DNA of 64,000 bases from Dactylosporangium sp. AC04546 (GTDB lineage: Bacteria > Actinomycetota > Actinomycetes > Mycobacteriales > Micromonosporaceae), in contig NZ_JAHYSG010000050.1 of NCBI RefSeq assembly GCF_022095675.1, positions 1-64,000 of the forward strand, read 5' to 3'. Shown in pieces: positions 45,442 to 54,803 of the stretch. Below the pieces are notes generated by a model, which was given only the letters and a program-made list of their open reading frames with translations, was not told the origin of the DNA and did not search any database. Position numbers and translations under genes: made by a program. Position 1 is the first letter of the stretch. The number at the start of each line of letters is the position of its first letter.

Positions 45442-48400
45442 TCAGCCGAGGGCCACCACAATGCGCCGCACACTGCGTCGTACATCGCCAGCGAGTTCCG
45501 TGCGCAGCCGAGCGACGAGCGCATCGTCCGCGTAACCCACCGTGCTGGCGATGGCCGTCGCCAGCTTTCGACGCACCCCAGCGTCTTCGTCCTTCGCAAG
45601 CTTCAAGACGGCGTCCTCGCTGATCGAGCCAGGATCCGACTGCCATCGCGCGACTGCGAGACTCCTGATCGCCGCCAAGGGATGGTAGGCGCTTACCGTC
45701 GGACTTATGCGCGACGTCGCAGCTGGCACACGTGCGAGAGCACCCGCAAGCAGCCACTGAAGATCGGGAGACACCACGCGGAGGAGACCTAGGCCGAGCT
45801 GTTCAGCTTCGGCCGCCTCAGCGTCGGTCAGCCCGAGCCGCGCAGCAACCTTGAGCGCCCAACACGCCAGTTCCTCCGACGACACGAAAAGATCATCGAC
45901 TTCGGCGGTTCGCGCCAGCGCCAGCAACGTGGGACGAATGCCAGCCCGCGTGTCTTCGTCAAGGTACTCAGCAAGATTGTGCAGGCCCCGAAGATCGTGC
46001 GCTCGCGTCCAAGCGTCTTCGGCCGGATTCGCGGCACTGGCCACAAACAATTCGGCCAGCTCGCGGCGAGTCGCTGGTGGCAGGACTCGAGCAAACACGC
46101 CCGCCTCGGGTCCATTCGAGAACTGGCCGATGCTGCTGGGCTCCTGCGGCGCGCGTTCAATCACTTGCGCAACGGCGCTTTCAGCGTGGGAGACAACTGC
46201 CTCTGGCACCCGTCCGGCAACGAGCAGAGCCAGCGCTACATGCCGGTGCTCGACGGCAGCGGAGGCCAGCAGGACTTCGAGTCGATCGGCCTGGTCAGCG
46301 CTCAGACGCACACGACGCATGACCCGATCAGCGTTCTCAGGGTCAGATTCGACAGCTCGAGCCAGCAGATCGAGGTGGTCGTCGGCCCCGGGCATAGACA
46401 CCGCCGTAGCGACGATGGCCATAACCGCATTGTCGGTGTTGCTCGGGTGTAGGCCGGGCCCGAAAAGCGTGGTGATGTGTTCGATCAGTTCTTGACGCTG
46501 CGCCACCGTGAGCACCGAACCTACCGAGGCAAGAAATTCGAGCGCCGCGGTTCGAGGCCGCCGAGCGTGGCTGGTCGACGAGGGTGCAGTCTGCTCCGAA
46601 AGCACAGCCAGAGCTGCCGCAGCGAGTACCTTGGCATCAGCGTCAGGTAGTAGGTCAGCGGCTGCGGCAGCGACCGTAAATCGAGAGGCGCGAGAGCTGG
46701 GCACACCGGTCGACTTGAGGTCAGCCAGATCAACCGTACTCTCCGGAAGATCCATAGCGATCTTGGAGGCGATGTCGTTCCGCGCGGCACGCATGCACTC
46801 CACAAGCGCTTCCGCCACACGTCCGGTACGTCGCAGCATGCTGGCCAACGTTTCCGTCGCATACATCTCGTCGGTCAGTTGCCCACGGACGTACGCCTGC
46901 CACCGCCACTGACGCAAAGCCGGCTCGGCATTGTTGGTAGGTTCCGGCCCGCTCAGTTCGCGCAACGCGAACTCGGCGGCATGCTGCGAGCCCGGCATGC
47001 GACTCGGCGTCGCCAAGGGACGCAGCGCCTGCGCAATCTGATGCTGCTCGGACCTCGGGAAGTCTTCGTACCAAAATCGAACAGTACGCAGGGCATACAG
47101 CCAATCGGCCGCATCGTCAAGGTTATCCTGGTCAGCCGCGACCTCTACAGCGTCGAGATAGAACTCAACGGCCGCTTGGCCATCGCCAATCAGTGCGAAG
47201 TGGCGCGCATAGCGTGCGTTCAGCCACGCCTTGACGAACGGATCAGCACGACGCCGGAACTCTCGGAAGAAGGCGTCCCAAGTACCGGTGGCATCCGCCA
47301 GGCACATGCGGAGACGGATGGCGGCATAGGCCGGTCCATCCACGAGCCGCGCGCTGGCAAGCCCTGCGGTCAGTTGCGCAGCTCGGTTCAGGACGTACGA
47401 CGGTTGGTCCTGAGCAACTCCGTACTCGGCAAGGAAGGCCGCGGCGCGTAGCCAATGCGGGTCTCCGACCTCGAGAGCATCGAAGGCCCTCACGAAGCGG
47501 CTGAAGTCCTCGCCGAGTACGTAGCCGACCGCGGCGTCGGCGCACCGCCAGACCCTCCGTGCCATCGCGGTCATGGCCGCATCGTCGCCGGGCTTGTAGT
47601 CGTCATGAAGAACGAAGCGGCCTTCCCACGCCTGTAGACGGTCGACCGCGGCCCATGCCAGTTCCGCACGGAGCAGGACGGCCTGCTCCGTCTCACCCGC
47701 TGCGTGCAGAGCGGACGCCTGGCGACGCCGCATCATGTTGGCGTACGGCCAGAACTGGACCTGCTCGAACTGCACGGCGATGTTGGCGAACCGCCCAGCC
47801 GCAGCGACATCGCCAGCCTCCACAAGCTGCTCAGCCTCTTCAATAGCTGGACGCAGGGCGTGTCCATCAATCGGCCCCAGCACGATCGCGCTCACATCGA
47901 GCAACGCACGATCAAGCGCCACAGTCGCGCCGACGTCCTTCGCGCCCACTCGGCGAAGCCCTGTATTGATCTGCAGGCGACGCAGGACCCGATCTTCTCG
48001 TACGACGCCAGCGGATAGAGCCCAACGTTGGGCCAGGTCTTCGATGTGCGTGAAGAGGCGTTTCGGAGTGGTGCCGAGATCGGCGGCGACCGGGCCTAGG
48101 CCGTTGAGGGTCTCGAGGTAGTCAGCGCCATCATCTGCGGTCGCAGGTCGCCAGACCTGAAGCGCTGCGAGTAGTGCATGAGTCGTGGTGCTGAGATTCC
48201 CAAGCGCAGGCGCCCCTTCATCGATCGCTCGCTGGACGGCCTTACGTACCTGCACCAGCCTGCTGCGAACCTTTGCGTCAACGACGTTGGCCTGAAAGAC
48301 CTTATCGAACGTTTCCGCATCGGAGTGACCGTCTGCGAACTCGTGCAGTTTCCGCAGTTGGTCCACTGCGTCGGCGGTACCAAATGCGATAACACCGATT

Positions 48401-48795
48401 GCGGCCGGTGGCTTAGCCGATGAATCTGTGTTCTGTTCGGCCAGGGTAAACAAGCCGGCAGTGACAACATCCATGAACTCTTTGTCACTGGAAGTAACCG
48501 TTAGCTTGAACTTGATCTGCCATGCCGCACATGGATCATCCCGGTCGCCAGAACCAAACACCACCAGGTCATCGAAATGATAGCCGTGGACTCGCATTTG
48601 AAGGCCGACGCGCCGAAGCGAGTCCGGGATTCCCGGAAAATGCGTTCGCGCAACGAGCCGCGCTAACGCCATCGCCGTCACCCGCCGTTCGAATGCAGGA
48701 CCTGCTCCACCGGTCGCAGCCGGCGAGGCTGGCTGCTTCTTGGCACGAACTATCGGCCGCGGAGCCGCATCGCCCGTTCCCACAGCCAAGCTCAC
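45442..48795 (-). CDS. Large PD-(D/E)XK nuclease-like protein with helical repeats (candidate defence gene)
   Basis: 1117 residues from the GTG at 48795, with GGAGAGAG eight bases upstream. Residues ~30-200 resemble the Cap4/DUF4297 type of PD-(D/E)XK endonuclease: GPAFERRVTAMALARLV, then YHFDDLVVFG (D75-D76), then AAWQIKFKLTV (Q93-I-K95), then SSDKEFMDVV. The remaining ~900 residues are all-helical, with TPR/HEAT-like periodicity (for example AEQLVEAGDVAAAGRFANIA, ALVECMRAARNDIASKIAMD). No Walker motif is seen, so it is not a STAND ATPase. It has no partner gene, sits beside Gabija, and has no family name I can give. A self-contained sensor-nuclease is inferred. Confidence 0.6.
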   Translation of the reverse strand: MSLAVGTGDAAPRPIVRAKKQPASPAATGGAGPAFERRVTAMALARLVARTHFPGIPDSLRRVGLQMRVHGYHFDDLVVFGSGDRDDPCAAWQIKFKLTVTSSDKEFMDVVTAGLFTLAEQNTDSSAKPPAAIGVIAFGTADAVDQLRKLHEFADGHSDAETFDKVFQANVVDAKVRSRLVQVRKAVQRAIDEGAPALGNLSTTTHALLAALQVWRPATADDGADYLETLNGLGPVAADLGTTPKRLFTHIEDLAQRWALSAGVVREDRVLRRLQINTGLRRVGAKDVGATVALDRALLDVSAIVLGPIDGHALRPAIEEAEQLVEAGDVAAAGRFANIAVQFEQVQFWPYANMMRRRQASALHAAGETEQAVLLRAELAWAAVDRLQAWEGRFVLHDDYKPGDDAAMTAMARRVWRCADAAVGYVLGEDFSRFVRAFDALEVGDPHWLRAAAFLAEYGVAQDQPSYVLNRAAQLTAGLASARLVDGPAYAAIRLRMCLADATGTWDAFFREFRRRADPFVKAWLNARYARHFALIGDGQAAVEFYLDAVEVAADQDNLDDAADWLYALRTVRFWYEDFPRSEQHQIAQALRPLATPSRMPGSQHAAEFALRELSGPEPTNNAEPALRQWRWQAYVRGQLTDEMYATETLASMLRRTGRVAEALVECMRAARNDIASKIAMDLPESTVDLADLKSTGVPSSRASRFTVAAAAADLLPDADAKVLAAAALAVLSEQTAPSSTSHARRPRTAALEFLASVGSVLTVAQRQELIEHITTLFGPGLHPSNTDNAVMAIVATAVSMPGADDHLDLLARAVESDPENADRVMRRVRLSADQADRLEVLLASAAVEHRHVALALLVAGRVPEAVVSHAESAVAQVIERAPQEPSSIGQFSNGPEAGVFARVLPPATRRELAELFVASAANPAEDAWTRAHDLRGLHNLAEYLDEDTRAGIRPTLLALARTAEVDDLFVSSEELACWALKVAARLGLTDAEAAEAEQLGLGLLRVVSPDLQWLLAGALARVPAATSRISPTVSAYHPLAAIRSLAVARWQSDPGSISEDAVLKLAKDEDAGVRRKLATAIASTVGYADDALVARLRTELAGDVRRSVRRIVVALG

Positions 48796-49107
48796 GTCCA
48801 GTTCTCTCTCCGATGTCCAGTCCTACCGGCTAGCCTAGTTGGCAACGTCGGCGGCTGGCGCGGCCAATTCCAGGAGGCCTAGGCGTACCGCGAGATCCTC
48901 GACGCCCACGCGCTAGGCTGGGCGCTCGGCAAGACCTCGACAGGGTACCGGATTGTCCTGATTGGACGGTCCTGGGTAAGGCCACCGGACAGATTGAGCG
49001 CAAGAGGCGGCACGGCCACCATGCCACCAAAGGGTCGAGTGTTGGCGGGATGGACGCTCGGCGATGGGAGTAACTCGGGGTGCGCCAGGGACGGAACCCA
49101 GTCCCGG

Positions 49108-49974
49108 CTACGGCCTGCCTTGGGCCTCCCATTGCTCGTGGTCCCGTTCTTGGTTCATCTCCGCCACCAGTTCCCGCATCCGGTCGTCGTGCCGACCGGC
49201 ACCCTCGCGGTTCCACCATTCAATGTCATCTTGGAGTTTGCGGTACACCTCGGTGCCGACCGGCTCAAGATCGGGGAAGACCGTGATTGCTACCGACACG
49301 CTCTTCAGCAGAGCTTGCGGATCATTCTCAGGTGCGGCCGAGCTTCGGCTCCAGCCGTGCTCGATCAGGTCGTCGCGTGTTTGACTGAACCAGTACGCGA
49401 TGAACTCCTCGAAGAACTCCCGCACCTCGCCGGTCCGGAGTGTGTCGAGATTTGCGTCGGGTGGCACTAGTACGCGCGGAGCCCGCCGCCGTACCTCTTC
49501 CATCCTTGCCTCAAGTTGAGCCAATCGGTCGTTGGCGATCTCCATGTCCATGGTGGCGGTCGTGAGCGCCATGTGCGCCGCCTGCCGCGCTTTGCGCGCG
49601 TAGACAACCTCGTCAGCGAGACGGTCCAACTCCTGGCCGTAGTCAGTCAGGTCGTCGTCGCTGAGCATCTCCTCTACCGACTTCTCGAAGACCCTCGCGA
49701 TCACCATGGCCTCACCGACACGGATCGCGCGCGGCTCGATCCCCTTCTTCGGGTCTGGCTCCCGCTCGATCTTCGCGATGGCCGATGGGTGAAGATCGAG
49801 CTTGCGCTTGGCTAGCTCGCGCGCCAGATCCTCCTGGCGCCACCCTCTGCGGAGTCGTTCCCGCTTCATCCGGGCGGCGAAGGTCCGGTCATAGGTGGCG
49901 GGGTCGCGCGTGGGTATCACGACCTCATCCCAATCCACCTGCATGTCCGGCAGGAGATTCTTGATCTTCCCCAT
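49108..49974 (-). CDS. XRE-family repressor-like protein
   Basis: 288 residues from the ATG at 49974 (a GTG at 49986 is also possible; GGTGAGG precedes both). The helix-turn-helix is at about 30-90: AARMKRERLRRGWRQEDLAR, SAIAKIEREPDPKKGIEPRA and GEAMVIARVFEKSVEEML. A coiled coil (about 110-165, QAAHMALTTATMDMEIANDR) and an acidic C terminus follow. It resembles phage or integrative-element repressors in actinobacteria. It is divergent from the gene at 50142, with a perfect palindrome between them. Autoregulation is likely. Confidence 0.75.
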   Translation of the reverse strand: MGKIKNLLPDMQVDWDEVVIPTRDPATYDRTFAARMKRERLRRGWRQEDLARELAKRKLDLHPSAIAKIEREPDPKKGIEPRAIRVGEAMVIARVFEKSVEEMLSDDDLTDYGQELDRLADEVVYARKARQAAHMALTTATMDMEIANDRLAQLEARMEEVRRRAPRVLVPPDANLDTLRTGEVREFFEEFIAYWFSQTRDDLIEHGWSRSSAAPENDPQALLKSVSVAITVFPDLEPVGTEVYRKLQDDIEWWNREGAGRHDDRMRELVAEMNQERDHEQWEAQGRP

Positions 49975-50019
49975 GTCGATTCTCACCTCACCATCAGGCC
50001 TGTTTGTCCGTTTCCAACT

Positions 50020-50041
50020 CTAGCAAACGGTACCTTGCTAG
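50020..50041. promoter_or_regulatory. Operator-like palindrome between divergent regulators
   Basis: CTAGCAA (50020-50026) and TTGCTAG (50035-50041) are exact complements around ACGGTACC. The site lies 46 bp before the XRE start and 100 bp before the HTH gene. A partial CTAG motif follows near 50054. It is the best operator candidate for the XRE protein. Confidence 0.65.
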
Positions 50042-50141
50042 ATCGGGTTGCGTCTAGTCGTCCACGTGTGATCTGCTGTATCAGGTTTCAGAGACTTGCG
50101 GATCAGGCAATCAAATGACCCTCCCAGCCAGGGGAACGGAC

Positions 50142-50342
50142 ATGCGGCTTACAAGCGTGCGGGGCTACATGACGACGGCCGAGATGGCCGCCCACTACCG
50201 CACAGTGCCCGGCACCGTCAGATATTGGCGGCACATCGGCTACGGCCCTCGCGGCATCAAGGTCGGCCGGAAGATCCTCTACCCGATTGAGGAGATCGAA
50301 CGTTTCGACATTGTGCTCGCCCGGCAGACGACGTCGGCCTGA
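50142..50342 (+). CDS. Small helix-turn-helix (excisionase/MerR-like) protein
   Basis: 66 residues from the ATG at 50142, six bases after GGGGAA. YMTTAEMAAHYRTVPGTVRY, WRHIGYGPRGIKVGRKILYP and EEIERF form the winged HTH shared by excisionases and MerR-like DNA-binding proteins. With the divergent XRE gene this is a classic lysogeny-type switch. No integrase is adjacent, so its partner is unknown. Confidence 0.75.
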   Translation: MRLTSVRGYMTTAEMAAHYRTVPGTVRYWRHIGYGPRGIKVGRKILYPIEEIERFDIVLARQTTSA

Positions 50343-50467
50343 ACCACCAGCGTGGAGTTGCTCCCCTCACTGTTACCCGAGCGCCTGCCCGCCTGGCATG
50401 GCGTGAGTCGACAACAAGATCGGCCCGCCGGGTGCGAGCCGCCGAGCCGGTAGATCAGGAGATCCAG

Positions 50468-51001
50468 ATGCCCCGTACACCTTCCATCGACGGAGCCGCC
50501 CCCAGCCATCCCGAACGGCCTGTTCGCCACGGTGAGCTGGTCCGGTCCCGCACGTGGACGAATGTCAAGATCGATCAGCTGGACATCACCCGCCGGTCTG
50601 CCCGGTTCCACCAGGAGAACCCGCACGTATACAAGATCCTGGTCGGACTGGCCCGCGAATGGATCCACCGGACGGGCCGGAAGCGATGCTCCATCGCGAT
50701 GCTGTTCGAGCGGGCCCGGTGGGAGCCGTCAATCCCCACCGAGACGACACTGGTGTTGGACAACAATCTCAGGGCCTTCTACAGCCGGCTGATGATGCAG
50801 AACGAACCCGACCTGAAGGGACTTTTCGAGACCCGGCGCCGTGCGGGGGAGCAGGCACCACACGGGCGACGGGGTACCAACTGTGCAGACCAGCGTGGCA
50901 CCAAGCCTGACCGGCTCGACCAGCCGACCTCGCAGCCACGCGTACCTGACCGGCCGGCTGGTCGTACAGATCAGCGTCGGCCGAAGGACAACAGGCCGTA
51001 A
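50468..51001 (+). CDS. Conserved element-associated hypothetical protein
   Basis: 177 residues from the ATG at 50468, seven bases after AGGAG. The core NVKIDQLDITRRSARFHQEN, KILVGLAREWIHRTGRKRCS and NNLRAFYSRLMMQNEPDLKG recurs in actinobacterial phages and integrative elements but has no assigned role. The last ~50 residues are basic and disordered. It follows the small HTH gene in the same direction, probably in one transcript. Confidence 0.6.
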   Translation: MPRTPSIDGAAPSHPERPVRHGELVRSRTWTNVKIDQLDITRRSARFHQENPHVYKILVGLAREWIHRTGRKRCSIAMLFERARWEPSIPTETTLVLDNNLRAFYSRLMMQNEPDLKGLFETRRRAGEQAPHGRRGTNCADQRGTKPDRLDQPTSQPRVPDRPAGRTDQRRPKDNRP

Positions 51002-51564
51002 CCAACACATTATCGTCGTCGCTGAGGCACCAGCGTCTCGATCCAGTAGCTGGCTCGTCATTGACAGTGGGTTCCACCGTCGGATCACCAGGCAAGACTG
51101 CCGCGACGTAAGCACCGAAGCGACGAGGCTCCTGCCGATCCCTCTGAAGCGGTGGGCCTCGTCGATCCGAAGTCCCTACGTCAGTAGATCGTCGCCGACG
51201 ACCTGGAGCGCCTGATGAGGCGTTCGCTGTACCTGACACTCGCCGACATGGTGGAGGCGGCCGACGGGTACACCATAAGTGTCGATATGGTGCGGCCGAA
51301 CCAGCCGTCGAGACTGGGTCGGCGCGGCTCCGAGTAGCAGCGGCGCGCAGATGAGCGAGCCATCGTGGTGGTCGCGGCGCTCACGGCGCGGTGCGCATCG
51401 GTCGTGGCCGCCTCAAGGTACCCGGCCGGGCGGTTCGGTTACGACTGGTGGCTCGGTGTCGTCGAGCTCCGACCATCCGGCCTCGGCGCCACGTTCGAAG
51501 CCAGCCCGGCCTCGTCCGCGCGGAGATAGGTGCTGATGATCGGATGGCACGCAGGGTTCGGTTG
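51002..51564. other. Interval without a supportable gene
   Basis: A short plus-strand frame starting near 51215 (MRRSLYLTLADMVEAADGYT) reads well for ~40 codons and then stops; it may be a remnant. Nothing else is convincing. Confidence 0.35.
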
Positions 51565-53433
51565 TCATTGGAGCCATGGCCTGGATGGTGCACGGCTCAC
51601 GGTGACCGCGGCGGCGATGAATACCAACACCACGATCCACGCGGCTGCCCCTGCTCCCAGGGTCATCGTCCCGAAGACGAACGCTGCGCCGCATGCGATG
51701 TACACGTACGTCCGAGACCGGGGCTTGGCCCGGCGCACACGCACCGCTGTGAACCCGGTGAAAATGGCTAAGGCTCCGAGTGCGGACCCGCCGATGATGC
51801 CGGCGACGCTGACTCGTCCGGTCGCCGCGGCAGTGACGGCACCCACTGCTGCCGCCAACGACAGTGCCGCGCCGATCCACAGCAGGACGACAGTCGCTCG
51901 GATGGATGCGGGACGCGCGAGTGGTGTTGCTGGCTTTGCTGGCCAGACGGGCGGTGGGGCGGTGGCGTTCGTCGGCTGTCGCTTGCTGCCGGTCTGGCTG
52001 GTTTGCGGGCGGACCGGTGGCGCGATCGATGACGGCAGGATCTGGGCAGCGGCGGCCCTGTCTCCAGGGAGGGCTTGCTGAGTGGTGGTCGCTGGCATTG
52101 GTGGTTGCGCATCGGCTGCGGCGTCGGCTGGCACGGGCGGCGATCCAGGCGCAGAAGGGAGACGCGTGGGTGTGGCGACCGCTGTTGGTACCGCAGTTGG
52201 TGAGGTGCTGGCGTTCGGCGTGGTCCGGATGTGTTGGTCGTCCGGTGCGGGCGCTGTCACCGGTTCGGGTGGGACGGCGAGTGTGATGGCGGGGGTACTT
52301 GTGGCCTGTTGAAGCGGCACCGGTTCTGTGCCCGGTCGAGTCGGCGATGGTGTGGTGCGTGCTCGGGGCTCGGTGTGAAGGCTGCCTGCCGCCACGACGA
52401 GTTCAGGCTGGTCGATGATGGTCGGGGCGATCTGGAGGGCGCGGTGCAGGAGGCTTGCGACGAGCGGGGTGCGGCTGGACCCGCCGACGAGGAAGATTCC
52501 GGCGATGTGCTCGCGTGGCAGGGCGGCGGCGCGCAGGGTGGCCAGGGTGAGTGCGACGGTGCGGTCGAGGTGTGGCCGCGCGGCCTTGTCGAATTCGTCG
52601 CGGGTCAGGTGTAGGTCGGCGTCGGCGAGTGGCACGTGAAGGTCGGCGGCCGCATGGCGGGACAGTTGTTCCTTGGCCGCTCGGGCGCCCAACCACAGAG
52701 TGCGGCGGGCCCGTTGGTCGGCGGCGGTCTCGGGCCAGTCCAGGCGGCCCCATGCGTCGGTAGCGCTGGCGGTCAGGGACCGGGCGTGGTCGACCACGGT
52801 GGCGTCGAGGTCGAGCCCCCCGACGTTGGGTAACCCGTCGGTGGCCATCACCTCGAACGTGGCGACCGAGCGTCGCACGACGCTGATGTCGAACGTGCCC
52901 GCGCCGAGGTCGTAGACGACGAGGCACTGCCCGGATGGGAGATCGCGGCCGAGTACGGCGCCGAAATAGGCGGCTGCCGCGATGGGTTCGGCGACGAGAC
53001 CGACGTCGCCGAGACCAGCGCGGCGGGCGGCGTCGGCGAGGATGCCGAGCCTGGTCTGGCTCCAGGTCGCCGGGTGGGTCAGCATCACCGTGGGTGGTAT
53101 CTGGCCAGCGACCCGGGCGGCTTCTTCTGCGACCCGCCTGAGCACGGCCGCGATGAGGTCGACCACCGGGAGTTCTTGCTCGCCGAGCCAGACGGTCCCG
53201 TCATCGATCCGTCGTTTCGGGTTGGCTTCAAGTCCGGCTGGATGTGCCGCGGCTGCCCGGTCGGCGTCGGCTCCGGTCAGCAGGTGCGTGTCCGTGCCGG
53301 CGAACACTGCTGAGGCCAACAACGGGGAGGCATCGAACAGTAGCGGTGTCATCGACCCATCGACGCGGTGCATCATTGCGACCGTGGTCGACGTGCCGAA
53401 GTCGATCCCGAGGCGAGCCCCTTCCGTCACCAT
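51565..53433 (-). CDS. Membrane-anchored Hsp70 (DnaK-like) family protein
   Basis: 622 residues from the ATG at 53433. The actin-like ATPase has phosphate-1 GIDFGTSTTVAM (9-20), phosphate-2 VVYDLGAGTFDISVV (~171-185) and adenosine motif GIFLVGGSSRTPLV (~309-322). The peptide-binding domain of DnaK is missing. It is replaced by a ~120-residue Pro/Thr/Ala-rich linker and three or four C-terminal transmembrane helices (from ~510 on). Such actinobacterial proteins tether an Hsp70 ATPase to the membrane. Clients are unknown. It is monocistronic, opposite in strand to the small HTH genes. Confidence 0.8.
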   Translation of the reverse strand: MVTEGARLGIDFGTSTTVAMMHRVDGSMTPLLFDASPLLASAVFAGTDTHLLTGADADRAAAAHPAGLEANPKRRIDDGTVWLGEQELPVVDLIAAVLRRVAEEAARVAGQIPPTVMLTHPATWSQTRLGILADAARRAGLGDVGLVAEPIAAAAYFGAVLGRDLPSGQCLVVYDLGAGTFDISVVRRSVATFEVMATDGLPNVGGLDLDATVVDHARSLTASATDAWGRLDWPETAADQRARRTLWLGARAAKEQLSRHAAADLHVPLADADLHLTRDEFDKAARPHLDRTVALTLATLRAAALPREHIAGIFLVGGSSRTPLVASLLHRALQIAPTIIDQPELVVAAGSLHTEPRARTTPSPTRPGTEPVPLQQATSTPAITLAVPPEPVTAPAPDDQHIRTTPNASTSPTAVPTAVATPTRLPSAPGSPPVPADAAADAQPPMPATTTQQALPGDRAAAAQILPSSIAPPVRPQTSQTGSKRQPTNATAPPPVWPAKPATPLARPASIRATVVLLWIGAALSLAAAVGAVTAAATGRVSVAGIIGGSALGALAIFTGFTAVRVRRAKPRSRTYVYIACGAAFVFGTMTLGAGAAAWIVVLVFIAAAVTVSRAPSRPWLQ

Positions 53434-53558
53434 TCCCGTACGGTAATCGGCCGGATCCTGCGTCTGGATCAGCCGAATCGTCGTCAACGTCTGACCTAAT
53501 CCGACGTTTACATCGCTCGGGGGGTGGGTCTGTTGCATTCGCCGTTGGCAAGATCAAG

Positions 53559-53810
53559 TCAGGCTTGAGCGGTGAAGGCTTTGACCAGCCGACGTCCGGC
53601 GTGCAGCAAGCGGCTGCCGTCGAAGGACACGCCGGCATGCACCAGCCCAGTTGGCAGCTGAGGCAGAAGGCGTTGCCGGGCCAGATCCCGCATGGCGATC
53701 GGGTCGGCGACGGCGGCCGGGCTGGCCATGGCACGCAGGTCTGCGGCGTTGGCGCCGGGCGGCAGCTGGAGCAGCGGCGAGCTTCTGATCGTCGGATTGC
53801 GGTAGATCCA
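53559..53810 (-). pseudogene. Coding-like 3' fragment, family not recognised
   Basis: The minus frame ending at 53559 reads SSPLLQLPPGANAADLRAMA, SPAAVADPIAMRDLARQRLL and GLVHAGVSFDGSRLLHAGRR, clearly more protein-like than its surroundings. It loses quality upstream of ~53810, where ESRYALAMLVDLPQSDDQKL continues in another frame. A frameshifted or truncated gene is likely. I cannot name it. Confidence 0.35.
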
Positions 53811-53934
53811 CGAGCATGGCGAGTGCGTAGCGGGACTCGATGGCCGGCGGTTGATGATCGTCCTGGCGGTGGTCGTGCTTGACGGTTTGGTGGCAAGACG
53901 ACCGCTCCTGACCGTTGCGGCGCTGCGGCCGGCA

Positions 53935-54308
53935 TTACTCGCGGTGGGCGGCGTGGTAGCGGTCGATGACGTCCCTGGGGAGCCGGCCCCGGTCGGAGAC
54001 CTCGATTCCCTGGCGCTGCGCCCACTCACGGATTGCCTGATTGCGGTCGCGGTCACGACGCACCGGCGTAGCGATCATCATCCCCCGTCCTGAGAAGCCG
54101 CGTCCTGCAGTTTGGGGCGTGGTCCGGCGGACCTTGGTGGCGGCGGCGATGAACGGGGCTAGGGCGTCGCGTAGCTGTTGGGCGTTGCCCGCGTTGAGAT
54201 CGATCGTGTAGAGCACGCCGTCCATCCCGAAGACCAGGCTCTCGTCCGCCGGTCCGCCGGTCCGCCGTCGATATCGTCGATGACCTGCTGGATTACACGC
54301 TTCGCCAT
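53935..54308 (-). pseudogene. lsr2: Lsr2-family nucleoid protein gene, frameshifted by an 8-bp repeat
   Basis: From the ATG at 54308 (AAAGGG upstream) the protein starts [19 protein letters not shown], the typical Lsr2 N terminus. Three tandem GTCCGCCG units (plus strand) then put it out of frame. With two units it would continue [20 protein letters not shown] and [19 protein letters not shown], then [20 protein letters not shown] and [10 protein letters not shown], giving ~121 residues with the AT-hook-like RGR of the DNA-binding domain. Lsr2 silences AT-rich foreign DNA. The gene is off as sequenced but could revert by slippage. Confidence 0.8.
54244..54267. repeat. Three tandem GTCCGCCG units inside lsr2
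   Basis: Units at 54244-54251, 54252-54259 and 54260-54267 are identical. Two copies would restore the Lsr2 frame, so unit number would act as an on/off switch, or the extra unit is an assembly error. Confidence 0.75.
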
Positions 54309-54803
54309 AGTCTGGCCCTTTCACGAGTCGCGGTATGCCCGCATCCGCTGTCCGCAATCGCAGCAGCGAACGGACGGTCCGGGTGCAATTTCTGATCCGG
54401 CATATCGTTCGGCACCGAACATGATGAATGCGAGAGACATGATCGCCATTTCGGGGAAGGTTCGCAACCGCAGGCTGAACAACCCAGCCTGTCCGACCTA
54501 ACCTGCCGCGGTCTGGTCGCTCCTCGTCGGGGCGTCTCGCCGGCGAAGTCAACGAAGATCACCGCGTGTGCGCCCTCCATGGTCAGCGTGTAGTCGCCTG
54601 CCACGGGGGCACCGGGCTGGCGCCGCGACCGCGCCTGCGCAGGAAGCGGTGCCGACCGAGTGTCGGTCGGTCCTGGTGACCGGTCGACCGGCTTCGCGTA
54701 GCTGCGGGATGCCAGGCACACCCACGGGCCTTGATCGGACATGCGACAAAAAGGTTCGAATGCGGCGTCGGCATGCCGACCGAACTGACGCGATGTTGGC
54801 TGG

